This document shows, one piece after another, positions 7,685 through 15,580 of a stretch of DNA of 64,000 nucleotides. Where the stretch lies: the NCBI RefSeq assembly GCF_004216955.1, contig NZ_SGXL01000001.1:1421034-1485033 (forward strand), read 5' to 3'. The notes below the pieces were generated by a model. The model searched no databases, was not told where the DNA came from, and saw only the letters and a program-made list of their open reading frames with translations. This stretch comes from Fictibacillus sp. BK138. GTDB lineage: Bacteria; Bacillota; Bacilli; Bacillales; Fictibacillaceae. The stretch's first letter is position 1, and each line of letters begins with the position of its first letter. The translations under genes and the position numbers were made by a program.

Positions 7685-9304
7685 TTGAATTATCAAGAGA
7701 TGTTATTTCAATTTATCGGAGGACTGGGGATCTTCTTATTCGGTATTAAGTATATGGGAGAAGGTCTTCAAAACTCTGCTGGAGACCGTTTGCGGGATAT
7801 ACTTGATAAATTAACGACAAATCCTTTTATGGGAGTTTTAGCGGGAATATTTGTAACAGTATTAATACAGAGTAGTTCTGGTACAACCGTTCTTACAGTC
7901 GGACTAGTTAATGCAGGGTTTTTGACATTACGTCAGGCTATCGGAGTAATTATGGGTGCGAACATCGGAACAACGGTGACATCGTTCATAATCGGGTTTG
8001 ATGTGGGTGCATATGCGCTGCCTATTATTGCTATTGGTTCTATTTTGATCTTCTTCTTTAAAAATCCGAAGTACAACTATTTCGGGCAGATTACATTTGG
8101 ATTCGGTGCACTTTTCTTAGGTCTTGAACTTATGGGTGACGGAATGAAGCCTCTTCGCAGTCTTCAAGCATTTCAGGATCTGACGGTATCAATGAGTGAC
8201 AACCCAATACTAGGTGTGGTCATTGGTACTTTATTTACGGTAGTTGTTCAATCTTCAAGTGCTACGATTGGTATTTTACAGGAACTGTATTCACAAAATA
8301 TGATTGATCTAAAAGCCGCTTTACCTGTTTTGTTTGGTGACAATATCGGTACTACGATTACTGCTATTCTTGCAGCTATCGGAACAACAGTTGCAGCAAG
8401 ACGTGCTGCATTAACGCATGTTATCTTTAACTTGCTTGGAACTTTAGTATTCTTAATCATTCTTGTTCCATTTAGACACTATATTGAATTCTTATCAGGA
8501 AAATTAGACTTAGAACCAGCCATGCAGATCGCTTTTGCACATGGTACGTTTAACGTTGCAAACGTGTTGATACAGTTCTGGTTTATAGGATTGCTCGCAT
8601 TAATAGTTACCAAAATCATTAAAGGTGAAGATACGTTAATTGAGTACAAAGCCAAACATCTTGATGAGATCGTTCTAGAAACTTCACCTGGAATGGCGAT
8701 CAGCCAGGCTAAACAGGAAATCATCAGAATGGCTAACTATTCACAAGCTGGTTTAAAAGAAGCAATTGCCTATCTTAATGAAAAAGATAAAAAGAATTCT
8801 GATTTAGCTCTTCAATATGAAGAAGCCATAAATAACTTAGACCGCCAGATCACATCTTATCTTGTGAAATTATCTGCGCATCCATTAACACCTCAAGAAT
8901 CAAACGAACATTCTATGCTTCTTGATACTTCACGTGATATTGAACGTATTGGTGATCATATGGAAAACATTATTGAGCTGGTGGATTATCAGCTTCGTAA
9001 TAATGTGCGCCTTACAGATACTGCTAAACGAGATTTAGATGAGATGTTTACGTTGACTGTATCTACAGTTGATAAAGCTGTAAAAGCTTTGGAAGAAAAC
9101 AATATTGATCTTGCGAAAGAAGTTCTTAGTCAAGAAGATAAGATAGATAAAATGGAGCGCACGCTTCGCAAACAACATATTATTCGGATGAACGAAGGTG
9201 CATGCGATGGAAATGCCGGTATCGTATTCGTTGATATCATTAGTAATCTGGAGCGAATAGGTGACCATGCAGTTAACATTGCAGAAGCTGTATTAGAGAA
9301 GTAA
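7685..9304 (+). CDS. Na+/phosphate cotransporter (NptA family) with PhoU-like domain
   Basis: 539 aa. Two inverted PF02690-type repeats carry the QSSS signatures (QSSSGTTV near residue 62 and QSSSATIG near 189) and GANIGTT / GDNIGTT motifs, as in type II sodium-phosphate cotransporters. About eight membrane helices occupy residues 1-320. The cytoplasmic C-terminus (about 340-539) is helical and PhoU-like, with two DxxRIGDH-type motifs (RDIERIGDH and SNLERIGDH). It imports, or possibly exports, phosphate with sodium. TTG start at 7685 with AAGGAGC nine bases upstream. A strong terminator follows. Phosphate handling recurs at the pst operon 6 kb downstream. Confidence 0.9.
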   Translation: MNYQEMLFQFIGGLGIFLFGIKYMGEGLQNSAGDRLRDILDKLTTNPFMGVLAGIFVTVLIQSSSGTTVLTVGLVNAGFLTLRQAIGVIMGANIGTTVTSFIIGFDVGAYALPIIAIGSILIFFFKNPKYNYFGQITFGFGALFLGLELMGDGMKPLRSLQAFQDLTVSMSDNPILGVVIGTLFTVVVQSSSATIGILQELYSQNMIDLKAALPVLFGDNIGTTITAILAAIGTTVAARRAALTHVIFNLLGTLVFLIILVPFRHYIEFLSGKLDLEPAMQIAFAHGTFNVANVLIQFWFIGLLALIVTKIIKGEDTLIEYKAKHLDEIVLETSPGMAISQAKQEIIRMANYSQAGLKEAIAYLNEKDKKNSDLALQYEEAINNLDRQITSYLVKLSAHPLTPQESNEHSMLLDTSRDIERIGDHMENIIELVDYQLRNNVRLTDTAKRDLDEMFTLTVSTVDKAVKALEENNIDLAKEVLSQEDKIDKMERTLRKQHIIRMNEGACDGNAGIVFVDIISNLERIGDHAVNIAEAVLEK

Positions 9305-9308
9305 ACTA

Positions 9309-9340
9309 AAACCAGGAGAGTTTTTTCTCCTGGTTTTTAT
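9309..9340 (+). terminator. Rho-independent terminator
   Basis: AACCAGGAGA / TCTCCTGGTT hairpin followed by TTTTATTT. Confidence 0.9.
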
Positions 9341-9382
9341 TTGTTGCATTCGCATCAATTACAAAGGTGAAAGGTGAATAAT

Positions 9383-9865
9383 ATGGAAACGGTATATTGG
9401 ACATTAATAGCTGTTGTATTTGTTATCAGTTTTTTAGCATTGGTCTACCCAATCCTGCCAGGAGTATTATTCTTAGCAGCTGGATTCTTCATTTATGGAA
9501 TTGCTTTTTCTTTTGAACCATTTTCACCATTATTTATTATCATTCAGGTCTTATTGTTGATCAGCTTGTTTGTTGTAGATTATGTAGGTAATGCTTATGC
9601 GGTAAAAAAGAAAGGCGGTTCTAAAGCAGCGTTGTGGGGAAGTACAATAGGGCTGATCGTTGGTCCATTCGTTATACCAGTAGCAGGAATACTCATCGGT
9701 CCATTTTTAGGTGCTGTTCTTGCTGAACTGATTTTCCATAAAACGGGTTTTAAATCTGCAGTTTCGATTGGGATAGGGACTGTTCTGGCTTTTGTAGGAA
9801 CGACTATCATCAAAGTATTTACGCAGGCTTTAATGATCGGTTATTTTTATTACCAAGTACTATAA
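9383..9865 (+). CDS. yqgC: DUF456 membrane protein YqgC
   Basis: 160 aa with about four to five hydrophobic helices. The sequence LVYPILPGVLFLAAG near the N-terminus and VVDYVGNAYAVKKKGGSKAALWG in the centre, followed by a glycine-rich VGPFVIPVAGILIGPFLGA segment, are the DUF456 hallmark. Position just before sodA matches B. subtilis yqgC. Function unknown. The frame is also open from GTG 9374; ATG 9383 is preferred because AAGGTG lies six bases upstream, while GTG 9374 would have its site only three bases away. Confidence 0.82.
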   Translation: METVYWTLIAVVFVISFLALVYPILPGVLFLAAGFFIYGIAFSFEPFSPLFIIIQVLLLISLFVVDYVGNAYAVKKKGGSKAALWGSTIGLIVGPFVIPVAGILIGPFLGAVLAELIFHKTGFKSAVSIGIGTVLAFVGTTIIKVFTQALMIGYFYYQVL

Positions 9866-9954
9866 ATCGACCTTGCTTAATCCTCTTTCGCATGCTATAT
9901 TATTTTTGTTCTAAAAAAGTACATCTGTTCGTTTGAATAACTTTTAAAATGTTA

Positions 9955-9984
9955 TTGACATTAATCAAGGCAACATGCTATAGT
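9955..9984 (+). promoter_or_regulatory. Promoter of the tRNA operon
   Basis: TTGACA at 9955-9960 and TATAGT at 9979-9984, 18 bases apart, 34 bases before the first tRNA: a near-consensus sigma-A promoter. Confidence 0.8.
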
Positions 9985-10017
9985 AGTTCTTGTCCTTAAA
10001 TAATGTTAATTCATTAT

Positions 10018-10092
10018 TCCACAGTAGCTCAGTGGTAGAGCTATCGGCTGTTAACCGATCGGTCGTAGGTTCGAGTCCTACCTGTGGAGCCA
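10018..10092 (+). tRNA. tRNA-Asn (GUU)
   Basis: 75 nt with encoded CCA. Acceptor stem TCCACAG/CTGTGGA, anticodon GTT in CTGTTAA, T arm GTAGGTTCGAGTCCTAC. First of six tRNA genes in one operon. Confidence 0.97.
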
Positions 10093-10096
10093 TTTT

Positions 10097-10173
10097 GGCG
10101 GTGTAGCTCAGCTGGCTAGAGCGTACGGTTCATACCCGTGAGGTCGTGGGTTCGACTCCCTCCGCCGCTACCA
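10097..10173 (+). tRNA. tRNA-Met (CAU), elongator type
   Basis: 77 nt with encoded CCA. Acceptor GGCGGTG pairs with CTCCGCC-like 3' arm, anticodon CAT in GTTCATACC. The body matches the Bacillus elongator tRNA-Met rather than the initiator, which begins CGCGGGG. Starts four bases after tRNA-Asn. Confidence 0.9.
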
Positions 10174-10193
10174 AAATGTTTTTTCTTCACGAT

Positions 10194-10270
10194 GGCGGTC
10201 GTGGCGAAGTGGTTAACGCATCGGATTGTGGTTCCGACATTCGGGGGTTCGATTCCCCTCGTCCGCCCCA
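10194..10270 (+). tRNA. tRNA-His (GUG)
   Basis: 77 nt including the extra 5' G(-1) that pairs with C73, and encoded CCA. Anticodon GTG in ATTGTGG. The acceptor stem GCGGTCG / CGTCCGC contains one T-T opposition (10199 with its partner), whereas the rest pairs perfectly. T stem GGGGG/CCCCT. Otherwise standard for bacterial tRNA-His. Confidence 0.93.
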
Positions 10271-10302
10271 TTTCTAATTTTACATAACCTATATTTTCAC
10301 AT

Positions 10303-10379
10303 GGACCCTTAGCTCAGTTGGTCAGAGCGGTCGGCTCATAACCGATTGGTCGTAGGTTCGAGTCCTACAGGGTCCACCA
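10303..10379 (+). tRNA. tRNA-Ile2 (CAU, expected lysidine-modified)
   Basis: 77 nt with encoded CCA, acceptor GGACCCT/AGGGTCC, anticodon CAT in GCTCATAAC. Although the anticodon reads as Met, the acceptor stem and body match the Bacillus minor isoleucine tRNA, whose C34 is converted by TilS to lysidine to read AUA. An annotation by anticodon alone would call it Met. Confidence 0.85.
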
Positions 10380-10386
10380 AAGTCGA

Positions 10387-10479
10387 GGAGGTATACCCAA
10401 GTCCGGCTGAAGGGATCGGTCTTGAAAACCGACAGGGGTGTAACAGCCCGCGGGGGTTCGAATCCCTCTACCTCCTCCA
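10387..10479 (+). tRNA. tRNA-Ser (UGA)
   Basis: 93 nt with the long variable arm of serine tRNAs (CAGGGGTGTAACAGCCCGC region), acceptor GGAGGTA/TACCTCC, anticodon TGA in CTTGAAA, encoded CCA. Confidence 0.97.
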
Positions 10480-10616
10480 TATTTTTTGTCTCGATAGCTA
10501 CGAACGTTACAGCACGAGTATACTGTTGTCTCGCTGGATACATTCCGACGAGAAACGTGTAGAGGAAGAGACACAGTAATTAAATAAGACCAAAAAATTT
10601 GGTTTTGAAAATTTTT
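10480..10616 (+). other. 137-nt spacer inside the tRNA operon
   Basis: All other spacers in this operon are 4-32 nt. This one contains no recognisable tRNA. It does hold CTCGATAGCT at 10491-10500, identical to ten bases of the 5' end of the following tRNA-Phe (GGCTCGATAGCT), which may be a trace of a decayed tRNA copy or chance. Confidence 0.4.
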
Positions 10617-10692
<76 letters not shown>

Positions 10693-10706
10693 TATGTATA
10701 CATACT

Positions 10707-10735
10707 AAACCTTACGTTTATCGTAAGGTTTTTTT
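10707..10735 (+). terminator. Terminator of the tRNA operon
   Basis: AAACCTTACG-TTTAT-CGTAAGGTTT hairpin followed by a run of T. Confidence 0.9.
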
Positions 10736-10766
10736 GTTATATAAAAAAGGGTACAGTGTTTAAGAA

Positions 10767-10795
10767 TTGAAAGTTTAGACTAAATTTGATAAGGT
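10767..10795 (+). promoter_or_regulatory. Putative sodA promoter
   Basis: TTGAAA (10767-10772), 17-bp spacer, TAAGGT (10790-10795). Reasonable sigma-A match; the -10 is weak. Confidence 0.45.
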
Positions 10796-10907
10796 AAAAT
10801 TGTTAAGTCACTTTTTAAACAAGTAAGTTGATTAAATGGTTTCACTTTTCAAGATTATCCTTGAAAATGAAAATAAAAACATTACATATTATAAGGAGGA
10901 AATGAAC

Positions 10908-11519
10908 ATGGCTAAATTTGAACTGCCTGCATTACCTTATGAATCAAACGCATTGGAACCGCATATTGACAAAGAAACAATGGAGATCCACCACGGTCGC
11001 CACCACAAAACGTATGTTGATAACCTTAATGCTGCTCTTGAGGGTCAATCTGAATTTGAAAGTAAGTCTCTAGAAGACATTCTTTCAAACCTTGACTCTC
11101 TTCCGCAAAACATTCAAACGGCTGTAAGAAATAATGGCGGCGGACATGCTAACCATAGTCTTTTTTGGGAAGTGATCGCACCAGGCGGAGCGAACGCACC
11201 ATCTGGAGAGCTTGCTGATAAAATCAACAGCAAGTTTGGAAGCCTTGAAGCGTTTAAAGAGGAGTTTGCAAACGCTGGTAAAACAAGATTTGGATCTGGC
11301 TGGGCTTGGTTAGTTGTAAACAATGGTGAGCTTGAAGTTACAAGCACTCCAAACCAAGACAATCCAGTTATGGAAGGTAAGACACCAATTCTTGGCTTGG
11401 ATGTTTGGGAGCATGCTTACTATTTGAAATATCAAAACAAGCGTCCTGATTACATTGCTGCGTTCTGGAATGTAGTAAACTGGGATGAAGTTGAAAAGCG
11501 TTATAACGAAGCAAAATAA
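10908..11519 (+). CDS. sodA: Superoxide dismutase, Mn type
   Basis: 203 aa. Cytoplasmic enzyme converting superoxide to peroxide and oxygen. The four metal ligands are visible: His28 (MEIHHGRHH), His83 ([11 protein letters not shown]), Asp165 and His169 ([10 protein letters not shown]). The GGGHANHS and [10 protein letters not shown] forms favour manganese over iron. The frame runs 24 codons upstream of the true start; ATG 10908 follows ATAAGGAGG at ideal spacing and begins [12 protein letters not shown], the family N-terminus. Order yqgC-sodA-yqgE-pbpA is as in B. subtilis. A bidirectional hairpin at its 3' end lies within the convergent gene. Confidence 0.96.
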   Translation: MAKFELPALPYESNALEPHIDKETMEIHHGRHHKTYVDNLNAALEGQSEFESKSLEDILSNLDSLPQNIQTAVRNNGGGHANHSLFWEVIAPGGANAPSGELADKINSKFGSLEAFKEEFANAGKTRFGSGWAWLVVNNGELEVTSTPNQDNPVMEGKTPILGLDVWEHAYYLKYQNKRPDYIAAFWNVVNWDEVEKRYNEAK

Positions 11520-11520
11520 G

Positions 11521-11796
11521 TTAATGAAAGCTGCTGGCATCCCGGCAGCTTTTTATTATGCCTTTATCATGGATCTCGTAATTTTTTGCCAATTTTATTA
11601 GTAAATCATCGAGTACTAAATTTCCGTCTCCAAAAGGGATATTTGACTGAATGACAAAAAGGTTTTTTGCTTTAAAAAGCCATATACGGTCCCCGTTATT
11701 CTCTGAAGCTTCTTCACTTTTTCGCGAATATAAATCTTCTTCTAGCCCCAAGGGTAAAGCAAAATCCTCATTATGATAAATCCAATATTCAAACAT
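11521..11796 (-). CDS. Hypothetical protein
   Basis: 91 aa, no recognised domain. Soluble and acidic in its first half (EEDLYSRKSEEASENNGDRIW), then a pattern of alternating hydrophobic residues. TAAGGAGACAGAAAT directly precedes the ATG on the minus strand, a good ribosome binding site, which argues that this is a real gene. Its last codons lie in the sodA terminator hairpin, so the C-terminal residues SCRDASSFH derive from a structural element; this suggests a young or recently shifted stop. It is not part of the B. subtilis order. Confidence 0.6.
   Translation of the reverse strand: MFEYWIYHNEDFALPLGLEEDLYSRKSEEASENNGDRIWLFKAKNLFVIQSNIPFGDGNLVLDDLLIKLAKNYEIHDKGIIKSCRDASSFH
11527..11555 (+). 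terminator. Terminator of sodA
   Basis: AAAGCTGC / GCAGCTTT with a ten-base loop, then TTATT; overlaps the 3' end of the convergent 91-aa gene. Confidence 0.75.
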
Positions 11797-11896
11797 ATTT
11801 CTGTCTCCTTATACAATAAAAGCCAATTATTTAAATGATGAATAGCTCTTTTACTCTTGAAAGACACTAACGACGATATGTAAAGGGGCGAATAAC

Positions 11897-13174
11897 ATGA
11901 TGTGGAAAAAATTCATGGAGGACGACCAATACCCTAGAGATCTTTTTTTACTTCTGTTTGTCGGCGGTTTATTTACGTTAAGCACGGCTTTATCTAACAC
12001 ATTTGTTAACATTTTTTTGTGGAAGCAATCCGGTGAACTGACAGATATCGCTTTCTATAATTTATCAATTGTAGTCATGCAGCCTGTAGCATTTTATTTG
12101 GCTGGGTGGTTCGCTAAAAAAATTGACCGGGTCATTGTGTTAAGGATTGGTGTTGTCATTCTTGCGTTGTTTTATATAGGTGTTCTTTTTATGGGTTCCC
12201 TTGCAAGTCATTATTTGTTTGCGTTAGGGGCTATGTTAGGTTTCGGTCTTGGATTTTATTGGCTTGCCTTTAATGTTCTGACGTTAGAAGTAACTGAACC
12301 TGAGACCAGAGATTTTTTTAATGGCTACCTGGGTGTATTGAATTCGTTTTCTGGTATGATTGGTCCTTTAAGCGCAGGATTTATTATTACAAGGATGGAC
12401 AAACATTTAGGATATGAAACCATTTTTACCATTTCAATGGTTTTATTCCTAGTTGCTGTAGTAATCAGTTTCTTTTTAAAAAGAAGGAAAGCCGATGGGC
12501 ATTTTGGATTAAAAGAAGTTTTTCAAGAAAGACGAGAAAACAAAGCTTGGTTCCAGTTATTAAATGCCCATTTCTTTCAGGGTTTGCGGGAAGGGACATT
12601 TGTTTTCTTGATTGTAATCTGGGTTTACACGACCTCACAGAGCGAATTTGCACTTGGAACATTCGGATTTGTTCAATCGCTCGTGTCATTTATTGGATAC
12701 TATATCGTTTCTCATTATCTAAAGCCATGGCATAGGAAAAAAGGAATATTCGCTGGCGGTTTATTATTGTTCATCTCTCCATTTATGCTTCTTGTACCTG
12801 TTTCTTTCACTCTGCTTATAATTTACGGTATATCTGTATCTATCGCTTATCCGCTTCTTCTTGTTCCTTATGTTTCATTAACGTATGACATCATTGGGAA
12901 ATGCCGGGGGATTTACGAAAAAAGAATTGAGTACATTGTAGTTCGGGAATTTTTCCTTAATGCAGGAAGAATCCTTTCAATTCTTATATTCTTGCTTGTC
13001 ATAAATGTTCTTTCAGAAGAAGAGGGTATTCCGCTACTATTGCCAATACTGGGTGCGGGGCATTTTCTGATCTATTTTTGTCTAAGAAATGTATCAGTAC
13101 CATCTAGTCCAACCAATCAAACGATAGAACTTGCTGAGACTCAGCAAGATGGCAATAATCCAAATAAACAATAA
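11897..13174 (+). CDS. yqgE: Major facilitator superfamily transporter YqgE
   Basis: 425 aa with about twelve hydrophobic segments. The sequence around residues 70-85 (WFAKKIDRVIVLRIGVV) is the cytoplasmic loop 2-3 region of MFS proteins, and a central loop at about 190-215 separates the two halves. Position between sodA and pbpA matches B. subtilis yqgE. Substrate unknown; probably an exporter or small-solute carrier. ATG 11897 (or 11900) follows AAAGGGGCG. A class B penicillin-binding protein gene follows behind its own promoter. Confidence 0.88.
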   Translation: MMWKKFMEDDQYPRDLFLLLFVGGLFTLSTALSNTFVNIFLWKQSGELTDIAFYNLSIVVMQPVAFYLAGWFAKKIDRVIVLRIGVVILALFYIGVLFMGSLASHYLFALGAMLGFGLGFYWLAFNVLTLEVTEPETRDFFNGYLGVLNSFSGMIGPLSAGFIITRMDKHLGYETIFTISMVLFLVAVVISFFLKRRKADGHFGLKEVFQERRENKAWFQLLNAHFFQGLREGTFVFLIVIWVYTTSQSEFALGTFGFVQSLVSFIGYYIVSHYLKPWHRKKGIFAGGLLLFISPFMLLVPVSFTLLIIYGISVSIAYPLLLVPYVSLTYDIIGKCRGIYEKRIEYIVVREFFLNAGRILSILIFLLVINVLSEEEGIPLLLPILGAGHFLIYFCLRNVSVPSSPTNQTIELAETQQDGNNPNKQ

Positions 13175-13181
13175 TTAACTT

Positions 13182-13209
13182 TTGACATACGAACTAGTCT
13201 AAGGATACT
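13182..13209 (+). promoter_or_regulatory. Putative pbpA promoter
   Basis: TTGACA (13182-13187), 16-bp spacer, GATACT (13204-13209). The perfect -35 lies just after the yqgE stop. Confidence 0.55.
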
Positions 13210-13243
13210 ATTGTTATGTGAAGATAATAACCGGTTGGCTTTA

Positions 13244-13266
13244 AGACACCTTTTTTAAAGGTGTCT
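13244..13266 (+). repeat. Perfect inverted repeat in the pbpA leader
   Basis: AGACACCTTT-TTT-AAAGGTGTCT, ten perfect base pairs on a three-base loop. It lies downstream of the likely pbpA promoter and 30 bases before the ATG, and is not followed by a clean T run, so it is either a weak terminator or a leader hairpin. Confidence 0.7.
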
Positions 13267-13296
13267 CTGCTGTTTTAAAGGGAGATTTACAATATT

Positions 13297-15351
13297 ATGA
13301 AAACAAAATCAAATAAAAAGAAAAATCATGTACCGATTCGAATGAATGCCTTGTTTTTATCGGTATTTTTTCTCTTTTCAGTGCTTGTATTAAGATTAGG
13401 CTACATACAAATTGTCAAAGGTGAAGAGTACAAACGGACTGCCTATCTGACTGAAAATGTTACGACAAAGCTTGATGCCCCACGTGGCAAAATGTTTGAT
13501 GCGAACTATCGGGTAGTAGTGGATAATGAACCAGTTTTCTCGATCACTTACACAAGAACGCGTGAAGCTGACGCGGTAAAAAGACACGAAATCGCGAAAA
13601 AGCTCGCAGAACTGATCGAAAAAGAATCAGAAGAATTAACCGAACGAGATAAAAAGGACTATTTTATCTTTTTAAATGAAGGAGAAGTGAAAAAGAGAAT
13701 TTCCACCTCTGAAAATGAAAATACTCCTCCAGAAGAGCTTTATGATTTAATGCTTGAAAAAGTAACTCAGAAAGACATTGATTCATTAACAGAACAGCAG
13801 CTTGAAGTGCTGGCGATTAAAAGTGAAATGGATAGAGGGTATACACTTTCCCCACAAAGAATAAAAATTGGTGCAACCAAAGAAGAAATCGCTTTGATCA
13901 GTGAACACCTTCCTGAGTTAGAAGGTGTGGATATAAAACCTGATGCAGAACGGTCTTATCCATTTGAAGAATCCTTTAGGGATATTTTTGGACAGGTGAA
14001 ACAAATTCCCAAATCAAAGATGGATTATTACACTTCGAGAGGTAATGACCGAAATGATATGGTTGGTACGAGCTTTTTAGAAGAGCAATACGAATCGGTT
14101 CTGCGTGGCACGAAAACAAAGATCAAATATGTAACGGATAAAGTTGGGAATCCGGTCGGTGATCCGGTCGAAGAAGATGGTGCAAGAGGCAGTGATCTTG
14201 TATTAACGGTTGATATGGAACTGCAGCAAGAAGTAGAAACGGTTATCGAAGAAAAATTAAAAGAAGCTATTAGAGGTAAGTATGCTTATGACAACAAAGA
14301 ATTAAAAAATGCTTATGTTGTTATGATGGATCCGAATACAGGCGAAATCTTATCCATGGCTGGAAAAGAGTATAATCGGAAGACAGGCAAATTTAGTGAT
14401 ATTCCATTCGGTAACATTTACCATTCTTATGCGATGGGTTCAACTGTTAAGGGAGCTACTGTTTTAACTGGATTACATGAAGGTGTAATTGATCGAAATA
14501 CTATAATAAACGATGCTCCGCTCAAGTTCGGAGATGGAAGACAATTAAAATCACATGCGAATATGGGACCTGTTGATGCAGTAAAAGCATTAGAAGGATC
14601 ATCAAACGTTTTTATGTGGCATATTGCGATGCGTCTTTCAGGCTATGATTACTCAAACAAACGATTTAATGAACATAATGTTAGAGAAGCTTTTGAAATT
14701 CTGAGGAATTCTTATAGTCAATTTGGTCTTGGTGTGCCTACGGGTATTGACCTGCCATCTGAAGCAACAGGCTATAACACTGGAATGAGCAATGAATTGT
14801 TCCAAGCTATGTTTTTCTCGATCGGACAATTTGACACATATACACCTATGCAACTGGCACAATATGTTTCAACTATTGCAAACGGCGGTTTAAGAATGCA
14901 GCCTCATTTATTAAAAGAGATAAGAGAACCATCTGTAGATCCGAATAAACTAGGTAAACTACAATATCGCTTTGAACCGAATGTTATAAATAAAATTGAA
15001 ATGAGCCCAAGTGACATTGAAGTCGTTCAAAAAGGATTTTACGAAGTAATGCATGGATCTAATGGAACAGCGGCTTGGATCTTTAAAAACAAAGATTACA
15101 ACCCTGCAGGGAAGACCGGAACGGCAGAAGTCGATAAGGAAACTGGTTTAGTTAACAAAACACTAATCGGGTATGCACCGTACGAAAACCCTGAAGTGGC
15201 TTTTGCGGTAGTTGTACCAGACATAAGAGAAGGTTATACAAACAATGAGATCGCAGAAGGTGTTCTCGACGCATATTTTTCAATGAAAAAAGAAGGGGTA
15301 CCAACTAATCCTGAATCTAAACAAACGAACGAGGAGAAAGAATCGCGCTAA
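13297..15351 (+). CDS. pbpA: Class B penicillin-binding protein 2A (peptidoglycan transpeptidase)
   Basis: 684 aa. One transmembrane anchor (residues 14-40) is followed by the PBP dimerisation domain (about 50-300) and the transpeptidase domain (about 335-670). Catalytic motifs: S382-T-V-K385 (acylated serine), S435-S-N437 and K606-T-G608. It cross-links lateral-wall peptidoglycan during elongation with RodA; B. subtilis PbpA is its counterpart in order and length (716 aa as I recall). AAAGGGAG stands upstream of ATG 13297. The tail is hydrophilic and the terminator overlaps the stop codon. Confidence 0.94.
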   Translation: MKTKSNKKKNHVPIRMNALFLSVFFLFSVLVLRLGYIQIVKGEEYKRTAYLTENVTTKLDAPRGKMFDANYRVVVDNEPVFSITYTRTREADAVKRHEIAKKLAELIEKESEELTERDKKDYFIFLNEGEVKKRISTSENENTPPEELYDLMLEKVTQKDIDSLTEQQLEVLAIKSEMDRGYTLSPQRIKIGATKEEIALISEHLPELEGVDIKPDAERSYPFEESFRDIFGQVKQIPKSKMDYYTSRGNDRNDMVGTSFLEEQYESVLRGTKTKIKYVTDKVGNPVGDPVEEDGARGSDLVLTVDMELQQEVETVIEEKLKEAIRGKYAYDNKELKNAYVVMMDPNTGEILSMAGKEYNRKTGKFSDIPFGNIYHSYAMGSTVKGATVLTGLHEGVIDRNTIINDAPLKFGDGRQLKSHANMGPVDAVKALEGSSNVFMWHIAMRLSGYDYSNKRFNEHNVREAFEILRNSYSQFGLGVPTGIDLPSEATGYNTGMSNELFQAMFFSIGQFDTYTPMQLAQYVSTIANGGLRMQPHLLKEIREPSVDPNKLGKLQYRFEPNVINKIEMSPSDIEVVQKGFYEVMHGSNGTAAWIFKNKDYNPAGKTGTAEVDKETGLVNKTLIGYAPYENPEVAFAVVVPDIREGYTNNEIAEGVLDAYFSMKKEGVPTNPESKQTNEEKESR

Positions 15352-15369
15352 TCAGTGCGGTTTTTTTTT
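15344..15369 (+). terminator. Terminator of pbpA
   Basis: CGCGCT-AATC-AGTGCG stem (one G-T pair) followed by GTTTTTTTTT. The stop codon lies in the loop. Confidence 0.75.
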
Positions 15370-15423
15370 GTATAGTTTTAGGAAACAAGTAAAAGAATAG
15401 AAATATTCAATTGCAATTCAGTC

Positions 15424-15462
15424 TTAACAATCTCTTTACAATTCATTAAAACCTAATTAATA
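15424..15462 (+). promoter_or_regulatory. Four PhoP boxes of the pst operon
   Basis: TTAACA (15424), TTTACA (15435), TTAAAA (15446) and TTAATA (15457) repeat at exactly 11-bp intervals. This is the layout of Bacillus PhoP binding sites (TT(A/T/C)ACA with 5-bp spacers). They lie about 120 bp ahead of pstS and predict induction by phosphate starvation through PhoPR. Confidence 0.85.
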
Positions 15463-15580
15463 TTCCAGGTTTATTGTAGTAAGTGTAAGAAAGAAACAAG
15501 CTTTACGGGATTCATGGCCCGAGAGATAAAAGTCTCTAACATGAAAAAGTTGAAAATTACATTTAGGGGGACCTATCAAG

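Noticed and set aside
10303-10379. Calling the fourth tRNA a second Met tRNA
   Set aside because: Although its anticodon is CAT, its acceptor stem and body match tRNA-Ile2, which is lysidine-modified.
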